Shown: positions 52,511 through 60,340 of the stretch, piece after piece
Numbering within the stretch: the stretch's first letter is position 1
How the letters are laid out: each line of letters opens with the position of its first letter
Origin: CAYPHY01 sp964410625
GTDB taxonomy: Bacteria > Chloroflexota > Anaerolineae > Promineifilales > Promineifilaceae
NCBI GenBank assembly: GCA_964410625.1
Contig: CAYPHY010000004.1
Location: 210,061 to 274,060, forward strand
DNA length: 64,000 nucleotides
Direction: 5' to 3'
Program-made: the position numbers and the translations under genes
The notes under the pieces: generated by a model
The model's input: only the letters and a program-made list of their open reading frames with translations
Told to the model about the DNA's origin: nothing
The model's database searches: none

Positions 52511-53401
52511 ATGTCACGCAAATGGATTTATGCCCTTTTGATCATCCTCATCGTAGCCCTGGTTGGGTGTAGCTCGCCGGAAGCGGCCGCGCCCGAACCC
52601 ACAGAGCCGGCTGTTGAGGAACCAGCAGCGGAACCCGTTGAAGAACCTGACGAGGAACCCGCCGAGGAAGTGGCGGAGGAAGCAACAATAACCGTCTTTG
52701 CTGCTGCGTCTCTAACCGATGCCTTCACTGAGTTGGGACTGTTATTTGAGGAGCAAAACCCCGGCACGACAGTAGCCCTCAGTTTTGGTGGCTCATCCGC
52801 ACTGGCAACCCAACTGGCGGAAGGTGCCCCGGCCGACGTCTTTGCCTCAGCCAATACGACCCAAATGCAAAACGCGGTTGAAGCCGGGCGCATTGCCGGA
52901 GAGCCGGTTAATTTCCTGACTAACAGCCTCGTTGTCATTATTCCTTCTGATAATCCGGCTGGCCTCACAACCCTGGCCGATCTGGCGAACGAAGACATTG
53001 CCTTCGTCACCGCCTTGCCCGATGTTCCCATTCGCGACTTTACCGATCAAGTGCTGGCCAATGCAGCGGCCGATCCCGACTATGGGAGCGATTTTCAAGA
53101 GCGTGTGATGGCTAACCTCGTCTCCGAAGAAGACAACGTGCGCCAACTGGCAGCCAAAGTCGCCCTCGGTGAAGCCGACGCTGGGATTGTCTATAAGTCC
53201 GATGTAACGCCCGACATTGCCGACCAGGTACAAATCATTGATATTCCTGAGGCACTGAATATTGTTGCCGTCTATCCAATTGCGCCCACCAACGACAGCC
53301 TCAACCCTGATCTGGCCCAGGCTTTTGTGGAGCTAATCTTAAGTAGTGAAGGACAAGCGGTATTAGAAGAGTGGGGTTTTGGCCCAGCTCCTCAATCATA
53401 A
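52511..53401 (+). CDS. modA: Molybdate ABC transporter substrate-binding lipoprotein
   Basis: A 296-aa receptor for molybdate (possibly tungstate). Signal peptide with lipobox LVGC, Glu/Pro-rich linker, then the ModA fold: TVFAAASLTDAFTELGLLFE, FGGSSALATQLAEGAPADVF with oxyanion-binding residues, ANTTQMQNAV, and VKSDV-like YKSDVTPDIADQVQIID. AAGGAG lies 8 nt before the ATG. The permease modB follows after a 110-bp insertion, and no modC ATPase is present in the window. Confidence 0.92.
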   Translation: MSRKWIYALLIILIVALVGCSSPEAAAPEPTEPAVEEPAAEPVEEPDEEPAEEVAEEATITVFAAASLTDAFTELGLLFEEQNPGTTVALSFGGSSALATQLAEGAPADVFASANTTQMQNAVEAGRIAGEPVNFLTNSLVVIIPSDNPAGLTTLADLANEDIAFVTALPDVPIRDFTDQVLANAAADPDYGSDFQERVMANLVSEEDNVRQLAAKVALGEADAGIVYKSDVTPDIADQVQIIDIPEALNIVAVYPIAPTNDSLNPDLAQAFVELILSSEGQAVLEEWGFGPAPQS

Positions 53402-53412
53402 GCCATCTACTG

Positions 53413-53522
53413 TAGGACTTACGTAACGCAGCATTTTTTAGCAACGAATTGGCGCAAAAAATCAGTCAAAATTCGCGTTCATTTGCACGCCAATTTTGCG
53501 CTAATTCGATGTATAAGTCCTA
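53413..53522. mobile_element. MITE-like element between modA and modB
   Basis: Exact 9-bp terminal inverted repeats TAGGACTTA (53413-53421) and TAAGTCCTA (53514-53522), enclosing 110 bp with a further internal inverted repeat (GAATTGGCGCAAAA with TTTTGCGCTAATTC). No ORF. The end sequence recurs next to 31877-31890. It separates the two mod genes. Confidence 0.7.
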
Positions 53523-53651
53523 TACCGTTTATCGCTGAGCGGTTAGGGTGGGTAGTAGGTTGTGGGAAAGGTATTCGGGTAGCCTCTGTCTATTCCTTGT
53601 TTACTGCTTACCGCTAACCGCTCGGCTATAATCATCATTATATTGTCCTTC

Positions 53652-54458
53652 ATGCACAGGCCAAACGCCCACACGCTCATTATTGTCACGGCCGTCCTGG
53701 CCTTCTTTTTCCTCACTATCCCTCTGCTGGGAATGATCATCCGGGCATTGGGTGATATCAGTGGGATCAATGCGCTCTTCGGCCGGCCGATCATCGCCGC
53801 TACCACCCTCAGCCTGCTCACCACCGGCATCAGCGTCTTGCTCATCCTGGGCTTTGGCACACCGCTAGCCTATGTCCTCGCTCGTTACAATTTTCGCTTC
53901 AAGCGACTGATCAACGTCCTCATCGAACTGCCGATCATCCTGCCGCCGGTTGTGGCCGGATTTGGCTTGCTGCTGGCTTTCGGCCGTCGCGGACTGTTTG
54001 GCCCCTTGTTAGAACAATTGGGGGTCTCCTTGCCGTTCACGACAGCGGCCGTCATCGTCGCTCAAACCTTCGTCGCCGCCCCCTTCTTCATTCGCACCGC
54101 CCAGGTGCGCTTCAGCGCCATCCCTCGCGATCTTCTTGAAGCGGCCAGCATTGACGGCGCGACCAATGCCACCATCTTCCGCACCATCGCCCTTCCCCTC
54201 AGCACACCAGGCTTATTGGCCGGGCTGGTCCTTAGTTGGGCGCGGGCCTTGGGCGAGTTTGGCGCAACCATTCTCTTTGCTGGAAACTTGCAAGGACGCA
54301 CACAAACGATGCCACTGCTGGTCTACGGCGCACTAGAGCGCAGCATCAACGACGCTTTATGGACGAGCCTATTGCTGATCGCCCTGGCTTTGACCGCGTT
54401 GATCGTCGTCCGCTGGTTAGCCCGCAACCTGGAAATCGATCCGATGGTGGAGTCGTGA
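53652..54458 (+). CDS. modB: Molybdate ABC transporter permease
   Basis: A 268-aa membrane protein with about six helices. The EAA coupling loop is EAASIDGATNATIFRTIALP, with the family pattern ending at IALPLSTPGLLAGLV. FGTPLAYVLARYNFRFKRLI and IILPPVVAGFGLLLAFGRRG are standard for ModB/CysT-type permeases. The ATG at 53652 lies 20 nt after a TATAAT (53627-53632), so it has its own promoter. The ATPase partner is not next to it. Confidence 0.93.
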   Translation: MHRPNAHTLIIVTAVLAFFFLTIPLLGMIIRALGDISGINALFGRPIIAATTLSLLTTGISVLLILGFGTPLAYVLARYNFRFKRLINVLIELPIILPPVVAGFGLLLAFGRRGLFGPLLEQLGVSLPFTTAAVIVAQTFVAAPFFIRTAQVRFSAIPRDLLEAASIDGATNATIFRTIALPLSTPGLLAGLVLSWARALGEFGATILFAGNLQGRTQTMPLLVYGALERSINDALWTSLLLIALALTALIVVRWLARNLEIDPMVES

Positions 54459-54464
54459 AAAGAA

Positions 54465-54655
54465 GGTAATCCACGAATTTACACGAATCTTCACTAATTA
54501 AAAATCCATTCGTGAAGATTCGCGAAAATTCGTGGATAAAAAGGACTCAGAAACCAGGTTTCTCACGGGCTAGCTGGAAGAAATTCGTAAATCAGAAGAA
54601 CCCGGTATCTAAAATCTCCATTCGTGAAGATTCGTGTAAATTCGTGGATGACAAT
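54465..54655. repeat. ATTCGTG and AACCGGGTTTCT repeat cluster
   Basis: Three repeat types fill the gap between modB and the convergent MFS gene: CCACGAATTTACACGAATCTTC with its complement, an AGAAACCAGGTTTCT palindrome, and a second ATTCGTGAAGATTCGTG unit. Confidence 0.7.
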
Positions 54656-54657
54656 AA

Positions 54658-55971
54658 CTATAACCCTACCGGCACACTCTCAACATCAACTGGCTGTTTT
54701 AGTACGTCCATCAACTTCAGCACCGGGTTAAAGATCAGGCTGAGCGTCGCCAGCAAGTAGCAGCCACCAACCAGGAGCAACGCCGGAATCAGGCCAGCCC
54801 ACTCAACCACATACCCACCCAACAACACACCGAGCGGCATCGCCAGCCACGCCCCGGCGTGGATCGCGCCAAAGACACGGCCGCGCATATTCGGCGGAAT
54901 CCGCTCATACTCGACAGTGCTTAACACCGGGTTGATTGGCCCCGCTGCGACGCCGGAAATAAACTGACTGATCAAGACCACCGGCAACGGTGGCAACGTA
55001 GCCAGGACAAAGATCGGCAGGCTAACAGCGATAAATGAACCAACAAACACCCAACGACGCGAATATTTATGGCCGACCATGCCATAGATGAATGCACTCA
55101 GCACCGCCCCGCCACCCGATAGACCAAACATCAGACCCAGGGCAACGGCCGACTCGTAAACCTCATTGGCATACACCGGCAGGATAACCGATCCTTTCGC
55201 CACATCCAGGAAATTGGTGACCATCACCGTAATCACAATCACCAGCAACAGCCGGTCCTGGCGCAAAAATTGCAGCCCCTCAATCAGGTCAGCGGTATAC
55301 CGTTGCTTGACCGTTGGCGTCACCGTCTGCGCCGTAGGGATGAACAGGGCAATGATAACGGCCGAAACCGCAAACGTCGCCGCATCCAGCCAGAGGGCAT
55401 TTTGCGCCCCCAGCGAAGCCACCAACAACCCGGCCAACGGTGCACCAATAAGGCGCGAGCTTCGTTCCATAATCTGAATCAGTGAACCAGCCCGTTCCAG
55501 CGACATTCCCGCCGCTTCCGCCAGCTCCGGAACCAAAGCCGCCCGCGCCGTCGAGCCAGGTGTGTCAAGCAGTGCGCTGAAGAACACCAACACCAGCAAC
55601 ATCCAGAAGGGGAGCAAGCCCAGACCAAAGAGGATGGGGACAAAGATGACCGTGACTCCGCTGGCGAGGTCGGCGACAATGCTCATCCGTTTATAGCCCA
55701 GCCGGTCAACCAACGTGCCGCCGAAGAAGCTGGCGAGGACAATGGGCACGATATGGGCAGCGGCCGTCAGGCCCGTCTGCACTGCACTGCCCGTCGTCTC
55801 CAACACAAACCAGGGAATGGCGATCAACGTCAGTTGGTTGCCGATCAGCGAGATGGTGTTGGCCGCAAAAAGGAAGTAGATAGTGCGACGGCCGCTGCTG
55901 GGCGATTTGCTGTTCTCCGGTTCAACGGCCGTTGTCTCATTAGTCGTTACGGTAGAGGTCGAGGGTTTCAT
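54658..55971 (-). CDS. MFS-type exporter
   Basis: 437 residues with twelve membrane segments of the major facilitator superfamily, two six-helix halves. The GGTLVDRLGYKRMSIVADLA loop after TM2 is the standard MFS motif A, and the N-terminus lies in the cytoplasm. It resembles drug/enterobactin-exporter (MFS_3) proteins. It overlaps the 3' end of the upstream ECF sigma gene by about 32 nt, so the two may be co-expressed. Substrate unknown. A GTG 9 nt upstream is the alternative start. Confidence 0.85.
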   Translation of the reverse strand: MKPSTSTVTTNETTAVEPENSKSPSSGRRTIYFLFAANTISLIGNQLTLIAIPWFVLETTGSAVQTGLTAAAHIVPIVLASFFGGTLVDRLGYKRMSIVADLASGVTVIFVPILFGLGLLPFWMLLVLVFFSALLDTPGSTARAALVPELAEAAGMSLERAGSLIQIMERSSRLIGAPLAGLLVASLGAQNALWLDAATFAVSAVIIALFIPTAQTVTPTVKQRYTADLIEGLQFLRQDRLLLVIVITVMVTNFLDVAKGSVILPVYANEVYESAVALGLMFGLSGGGAVLSAFIYGMVGHKYSRRWVFVGSFIAVSLPIFVLATLPPLPVVLISQFISGVAAGPINPVLSTVEYERIPPNMRGRVFGAIHAGAWLAMPLGVLLGGYVVEWAGLIPALLLVGGCYLLATLSLIFNPVLKLMDVLKQPVDVESVPVGL

Positions 55972-57091
55972 AGGTATCACACTTAAGAATCACATCATAG
56001 GTGGCGCGGTTGTCCACGCTGGCAAAAGAGACAACGACGGCCGCCACGCCGTCCCGTTCAATTTCTCGCTGTGGCAAGGTGTAAATACGTGGGTACGCCT
56101 GGAAAAAGGCTCTTCCCTGGGGCATACCTAGGGCAAGCCCATCCAACGTTTCATAGGAACCACATTCACAATCAGGACAATACAGGTGCATCCCACGTTT
56201 GGCGCGAATCGAGGGCGGGGCATAGTGGGCGATGGTATAGCGCAACGGAAGGGATCGGCCGCATATTCGACAAGGCATCTCCCCCTGGCGGATAGCCGTT
56301 TGGTAAAGCTTGTCCATCATCGCCGAAAACCGCTTCAAGGCTGGACGGAAGGACTTAACTTCACCATCAAAAGGGAATTCGCGCAGCGCCTGCGAATGGT
56401 AAGAGTTAGGCTCAACGTTACAGTCCGGGCAGCGCAGGACAAACTCCTTCTCGTCCAACTTGCCCAACAGGTAACGCTGGCCGCAGTCGGTACACCAGAT
56501 GCGCGTCTCTTGCCAGCTGTCATCGGCCGTCAGCAACCCGAAAGCGGCCGCTTCCGCTTGCAACTCATCAACCAGCACCTTACGCAACGCCAATTTGCCG
56601 CGATGCAGCCGCACAGCGACCACGTTTTCGCTAACCCCAAGCTGGTCGGCAATCGCCTGGTTCGATGCCTCCTCGACATACTTCTGCACCAGCACAGTGC
56701 GCGTATCGGGCGGAAGGATCGCCAACGCCTGTTCCAACAATTGCGCCAGATCAGCGCGGTCTAGCTCCACTTCAAAATCGAACGAGGAGGGAATAGTAGA
56801 GAGAATGTCAACGGATTCCGGCGATGTTTGGATATGGGATGAATCGCGCCCCCGCTGGCGCAAGCGTCGCAAGCTCATGTTGCGGGCAATCCCGGATAGC
56901 CAGCCGCGAAACGCCTGTGGGTCGCGCAGCGTCTCGATTTTGCGCCACGCTTCGATCAACGTCTCCTGGGCAACATCCTCGGCCGCTACCGGGTCCCCCA
57001 GCCAACTGGTGCAGAGCCGCACCAGACGCGGCCGTTCCGCTTCCAGGCGTATATAGAGGTCTGACGGTTCAGATAAGTAAGATTGATGCAT
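55940..57091 (-). CDS. ECF sigma factor with C-terminal zinc-ribbon extension
   Basis: 383 residues. Sigma region 2 (LVRLCTSWLGDPVAAEDVAQ... to about 85) and region 4 (LPPDTRTVLVQKYVEEASNQ and IADQLGVSENVVAVRLHRGK) are at about 15-90 and 115-175. A further 200 residues follow, with two CxxC pairs at C200/C203 plus C221/C224 and at C274/C277 plus C305/C308, forming two likely zinc ribbons (WCTDCGQRYLLG, RCPDCNVEP, CRICGRSLP, YCPDCECG). Such large extensions are a feature of some ECF groups, where they may replace an anti-sigma factor. No anti-sigma gene is adjacent; an MFS gene follows. Confidence 0.85.
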   Translation of the reverse strand: MHQSYLSEPSDLYIRLEAERPRLVRLCTSWLGDPVAAEDVAQETLIEAWRKIETLRDPQAFRGWLSGIARNMSLRRLRQRGRDSSHIQTSPESVDILSTIPSSFDFEVELDRADLAQLLEQALAILPPDTRTVLVQKYVEEASNQAIADQLGVSENVVAVRLHRGKLALRKVLVDELQAEAAAFGLLTADDSWQETRIWCTDCGQRYLLGKLDEKEFVLRCPDCNVEPNSYHSQALREFPFDGEVKSFRPALKRFSAMMDKLYQTAIRQGEMPCRICGRSLPLRYTIAHYAPPSIRAKRGMHLYCPDCECGSYETLDGLALGMPQGRAFFQAYPRIYTLPQREIERDGVAAVVVSFASVDNRATYDVILKCDTYETLDLYRND

Positions 57092-57167
57092 AAGTCACTC
57101 GCTTCCACTAATTTTATACGTCCGTTCATTAGTAGGTCGCGCAAACCACGCAAAATCTTACACACTT

Positions 57168-57262
57168 TTTCACACAGAAACCGGGTTTTTCTTAAAAACC
57201 CGGCGTTCTAAAGTAACCGCCACACCTCCTCTGCGCCTCTGCCCCTTCGCGTCTCTGCGTTT
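57168..57262. repeat. AAACCGGG and GCGTCTCTGCG repeats
   Basis: CAGAAACCGGGTTTTTCTTAAAAACCCGG is a near-perfect hairpin; the following GCGCCTCTGCCCCTTCGCGTCTCTGCG is part of another family. It lies between the SnoaL-like and sigma genes. Confidence 0.65.
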
Positions 57263-57634
57263 TTATCCTTTCACGTAGGAGAGTTTTTCGGCGACCAATC
57301 CATCTCGAACGAGAAAGAGATCAATTCCACGGACATGCCCCTCCCCACCGTCCTCACCCTGCCAGCGGTAAAGCCAACGCACCACACAACGCTCCCCCAA
57401 AGCCACCATTTCCTCAATCGTAAACTGCGCCTCCGGCGACGAGCGAAAAAACTCCGCAAAAGCCGCCCGAACCGCCTCCGCCTCCCGCCCTTCATACCGC
57501 GTTCCATCCGGCGCAGGATTGGTGTTCTCAAAGACACAATCATCGGTGACGGCCGCCATCACCGCCTCAATATCCTGGCTGAAGAAAGAATCATTAAAGC
57601 GCTGCACGGCCGATAACGTTAATTCACCTGACAT
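57263..57634 (-). CDS. SnoaL-like / NTF2-like protein
   Basis: 123 aa with the cone-shaped NTF2-like fold: an N-terminal helix VQRFNDSFFSQDIEAVMAAV, TDDCVFENTNPAPDGTRYEG and C-terminal strands CVVRWLYRWQGEDGGEGHVR. Such proteins range from polyketide cyclases to ligand carriers, and no catalytic residues can be assigned. A single gene, minus strand, with no partner. Confidence 0.8.
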   Translation of the reverse strand: MSGELTLSAVQRFNDSFFSQDIEAVMAAVTDDCVFENTNPAPDGTRYEGREAEAVRAAFAEFFRSSPEAQFTIEEMVALGERCVVRWLYRWQGEDGGEGHVRGIDLFLVRDGLVAEKLSYVKG

Positions 57635-57828
57635 TACTACAAAAGATATGAGCCTAAAAGTATCATAAATGGTTAGAAAAAGCGGCAGCCATTTTCACCA
57701 ATAAACTTCGTCCTTAACACTACGCTCTAGGATAAAAAGAGCTGTGCAGCACTTCTTATAAGTAACTCTTGAAGTACCGCCAAACCGACAGAGCCGCCTT
57801 TTTCAGCTACAATAGGATACTAGCACAG

Positions 57829-58029
57829 TTAACCCCTTAAAATAGCGAAAACTTCTTCTTCACTGACAAATTCGCCCTGCTTGCCCTCTTGAATCGCATT
57901 TGCGAGACCGATTTCTTCGATAATTTCCAAGAGTATATCGAAAAAGAGGTCACGTCTTTCCTCCATGAGTTCGAGCATTACTTCTTTAAGCAATGCTTTT
58001 GCCTGGTTTTCACTAATTGTCAGCTCCAT
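57829..58029 (-). CDS. Small antitoxin-like protein
   Basis: 66 residues, all-helical: an N-terminal MELTISENQAKALLKEVMLE, then a charged helix, ending in EGKQGEFVSEEEVFAILRG. This arrangement recurs in small antitoxins and their orphan copies. An AGGAG site lies 9 nt before the ATG. No toxin ORF follows within 200 nt on the minus strand, so it is either orphaned or acts alone. Confidence 0.65.
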   Translation of the reverse strand: MELTISENQAKALLKEVMLELMEERRDLFFDILLEIIEEIGLANAIQEGKQGEFVSEEEVFAILRG

Positions 58030-58139
58030 TTTAGCTTTCTCCTGTACATTTCAGAGTCTATCTAAATCATAGACCTTGACACTCCCAGGTCGATATCGCT
58101 ATCGATTTATCTTTACTCGCTCTTGACATTCCCTTATCG

Positions 58140-58145
58140 TATAAT
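58140..58145 (+). promoter_or_regulatory. -10 TATAAT, probable leaderless start of the UbiD operon
   Basis: Perfect TATAAT ending 6 nt before the ATG at 58152, so transcription should start at or just before the start codon. A TTGACA at 58123-58128 has only an 11-nt spacer and is probably not its -35. Confidence 0.5.
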
Positions 58146-58151
58146 TCGTCT

Positions 58152-59465
58152 ATGAGTTTCCGTGAGTTCATCGAAAAAGCCAAAGAGACCGGCGATCTAG
58201 TCACCATTGAGCGCGAAGTAGACACGACCTTTGAAGTCGCCAACGTCGCCCACGCGCTGGAAGGACGGCCGACCCTCTTCACCCACATCAAAGATTACCC
58301 GGACTGGCGCATCTGCGCCGGCGTATGCGCCGACCGGCGTTATTTCAGCATGGATTTGGGTGTGCCAATCCCCCAACTGATGCACACACTCTCCAATGCG
58401 CTCGACAACCCCGTCTTACCGCCGGTTGTCCCCAGTGGCCCTTGCCAGGAAGTGGTCATCGAGGAAGTGAACCTCCACAACCTGCCAGTCTTACTCCATC
58501 TGCCGGAAGACGCCGGGCATTACATCGCCAGCAATGTCGTCATCACCCGCGACCCCGAACTCGGCCGCAACATGTGCTACCACCGGCTGCTACGCCTGGA
58601 TGGGAAACGCTTCGCCGCCCGTATCGTCGAAAATCGCGGGACCTACAACGCCATGCAAAAGACCGAAGGCGACCTGCCCATCGCCATCTGCATCGGTGTC
58701 TCCCTGTCCGTCCACCTCGCCGCCTCCATGTCGCCGCCACCAGAAGTAGACGAGCTATCCGTCGCCCACGCCCTTGCTCCAACGCCACTGGTCAAGTGCA
58801 TCACCAACGACCTCGAAGTCCCGGCCGACGCCGAAATCGTCCTCGAAGGACGCATTACCAAACAACTGGTCAGTGAAGGGCCATTCATGGACTTGACCGA
58901 GACGATGGACGCCATCCGCCAGCAGCCGGTGATCGAAATTGACCTCATCACCCACCGCCGCAACCCCATCTTCCACGCCCTGCTCCCCGGCGGCCTGGAA
59001 CACAAAATCCTGATGGGAATGCCCCGCGAACCAACCATCTTTAACGAGGTCAACAAGGTAGCACGCTGCACCGGCGCAGCCATCACCCCTGGCGGGACTT
59101 CCTGGCTACACGCCGTCGTGCAAATTGATAAGCAAGGCCCGGACGACGGCCGCCAGGCCATCGCCGCCGCCTTTCGCGGCCATAGCTCACTCAAACACGT
59201 CTGGGTGGTAGATACCGATATAGACATCTATAATCCCGGCGATGTCGAATGGGCGATGGCCACCCGCTTCCAGGCCGATCGCGACCTCATCATCTACGAA
59301 AACCAGCCCGGAAGCTCGCTCGACCCCTCCGGTATCCATCTCCCCGGCCAAAAGAGCCGTACAGCCAAAGCCGGATTCGACTGCACCGTTTCCTGGGGAG
59401 GAGAACCCAGTAAGTTTGAGCGGGGAGCCTATGGGCAAGTTGATCTAAGCCACTATCTCGGTTAA
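58152..59465 (+). CDS. UbiD-family decarboxylase, anhydromevalonate-phosphate-decarboxylase-like
   Basis: 437 aa. UbiD enzymes use prenylated FMN to decarboxylate alpha,beta-unsaturated acids. Recognisable segments are PQLMHTLSNALDNPV at the N-terminus, LGRNMCYHRLLRLDG (Asn and Arg binding cofactor and substrate), IAICIGVSLSVHLAASM, VDELSVAHALAPTPLVKCIT, AEIVLEGRI then SEGPFMDLTET (metal-binding Glu), and PGGLEHKILMG, with a Glu (about 283) where the catalytic Glu is expected. The short length fits the archaeal anhydromevalonate 5-phosphate decarboxylase branch better than the ~490-residue UbiD. Next to AcnX, that reading is attractive but unproven. First gene of the operon. Confidence 0.85.
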   Translation: MSFREFIEKAKETGDLVTIEREVDTTFEVANVAHALEGRPTLFTHIKDYPDWRICAGVCADRRYFSMDLGVPIPQLMHTLSNALDNPVLPPVVPSGPCQEVVIEEVNLHNLPVLLHLPEDAGHYIASNVVITRDPELGRNMCYHRLLRLDGKRFAARIVENRGTYNAMQKTEGDLPIAICIGVSLSVHLAASMSPPPEVDELSVAHALAPTPLVKCITNDLEVPADAEIVLEGRITKQLVSEGPFMDLTETMDAIRQQPVIEIDLITHRRNPIFHALLPGGLEHKILMGMPREPTIFNEVNKVARCTGAAITPGGTSWLHAVVQIDKQGPDDGRQAIAAAFRGHSSLKHVWVVDTDIDIYNPGDVEWAMATRFQADRDLIIYENQPGSSLDPSGIHLPGQKSRTAKAGFDCTVSWGGEPSKFERGAYGQVDLSHYLG

Positions 59466-59474
59466 GTTACTGTT

Positions 59475-60296
59475 ATGGACCTGTCCACCGTTGTGGCGGA
59501 GGTAAGCCAACCCGATTGGATTCCTTACGTCATCGCCATTGCCGTTTTTTTCCTGCTGGCCTGGGTGATCGGCCGCTTATCCCACCGCATCGCCGGCCGT
59601 CTGGTACGCCTGGATCGCTTTTCGATCAGCCGCGAACGACTGCGCTCCGAACGGGTGACAACCCTCCAAAGTTTACTGTCCAGCCTGATCAGCTTTCTGG
59701 CGTTGCTTCTGGCCCTGCTGGGCAGCCTGGCGCTCTTTGTCGCTCCCGATACGTTGTTATGGGTGATCGGTCTTTTCAGTGCCGGGATTGGCTTCAGCGC
59801 ACGGCCGATCTTCAGCGATCTCTTCACCGGCATCGGCTTCATCTTTGAAGACTCCTTCGACGTGGGCGAAAAAATCGAGTTGCCCGTCGCCACCGGCGGC
59901 CCCATCGAAGGCATTGTCGAAGCGATCAATCTACGCACCACCCACTTACGCGCACCAACCGGCGAACTCTTCACCATCCCTAACGGTGAAGTGCGCGTCA
60001 TCCGCAACTTCAGCCGCGGCCGTTTCTCCATCACCCACGTCACCATCCACACCGCCTCCGAAGATTTGAACCGCGCTTTACCCATCCTGGAAGATTTAGG
60101 GCGTGAAGCCGTTGTCCTCCTCCCCAACTTATTAGAACCCTGGAAGGTTCTCAGCGAAACAGGCGTGATCGGACATCAAACAGAACTAACCTTAATCGCC
60201 AAGACACGATTTGGCAAAGCGGCCGAGATGCGGCCGCGTATGCTCGGACTGATCCAGGAACGGCTCTCCCGCCACGGAATCACCCTGGGTGATTGA
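59475..60296 (+). CDS. MscS-type mechanosensitive channel protein
   Basis: 273 residues. Three membrane segments precede the cytoplasmic vestibule: IPYVIAIAVFFLLAWVIGRL, SLLSSLISFLALLLALLGSL, and a TM3-like pore helix with IGLFSAGIGFSARPIFSDLF, followed by TGIGFIFEDSFDVGEKIEL as in the MscS beta domain. The Gly/Ala-rich pore pattern is kept. It should open under membrane tension and release small solutes. It begins 9 nt after the UbiD stop, clearly in the same operon; whether it has a pathway role or is an unrelated passenger is open. Confidence 0.85.
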   Translation: MDLSTVVAEVSQPDWIPYVIAIAVFFLLAWVIGRLSHRIAGRLVRLDRFSISRERLRSERVTTLQSLLSSLISFLALLLALLGSLALFVAPDTLLWVIGLFSAGIGFSARPIFSDLFTGIGFIFEDSFDVGEKIELPVATGGPIEGIVEAINLRTTHLRAPTGELFTIPNGEVRVIRNFSRGRFSITHVTIHTASEDLNRALPILEDLGREAVVLLPNLLEPWKVLSETGVIGHQTELTLIAKTRFGKAAEMRPRMLGLIQERLSRHGITLGD

Positions 60297-60340
60297 AATA
60301 ACTCTGCTCCTTTGATACCATTACCCTCGCGAAAATACCC

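Noticed and set aside
57635..57828. Toxin gene downstream of the antitoxin-like gene
   Set aside because: No frame longer than about 25 codons and no family match; stops interrupt all frames.
58123..58145. TTGACA-TATAAT as a standard promoter for ubiD
   Set aside because: The spacer is only 11 nt, too short for sigma70; only the TATAAT is kept.
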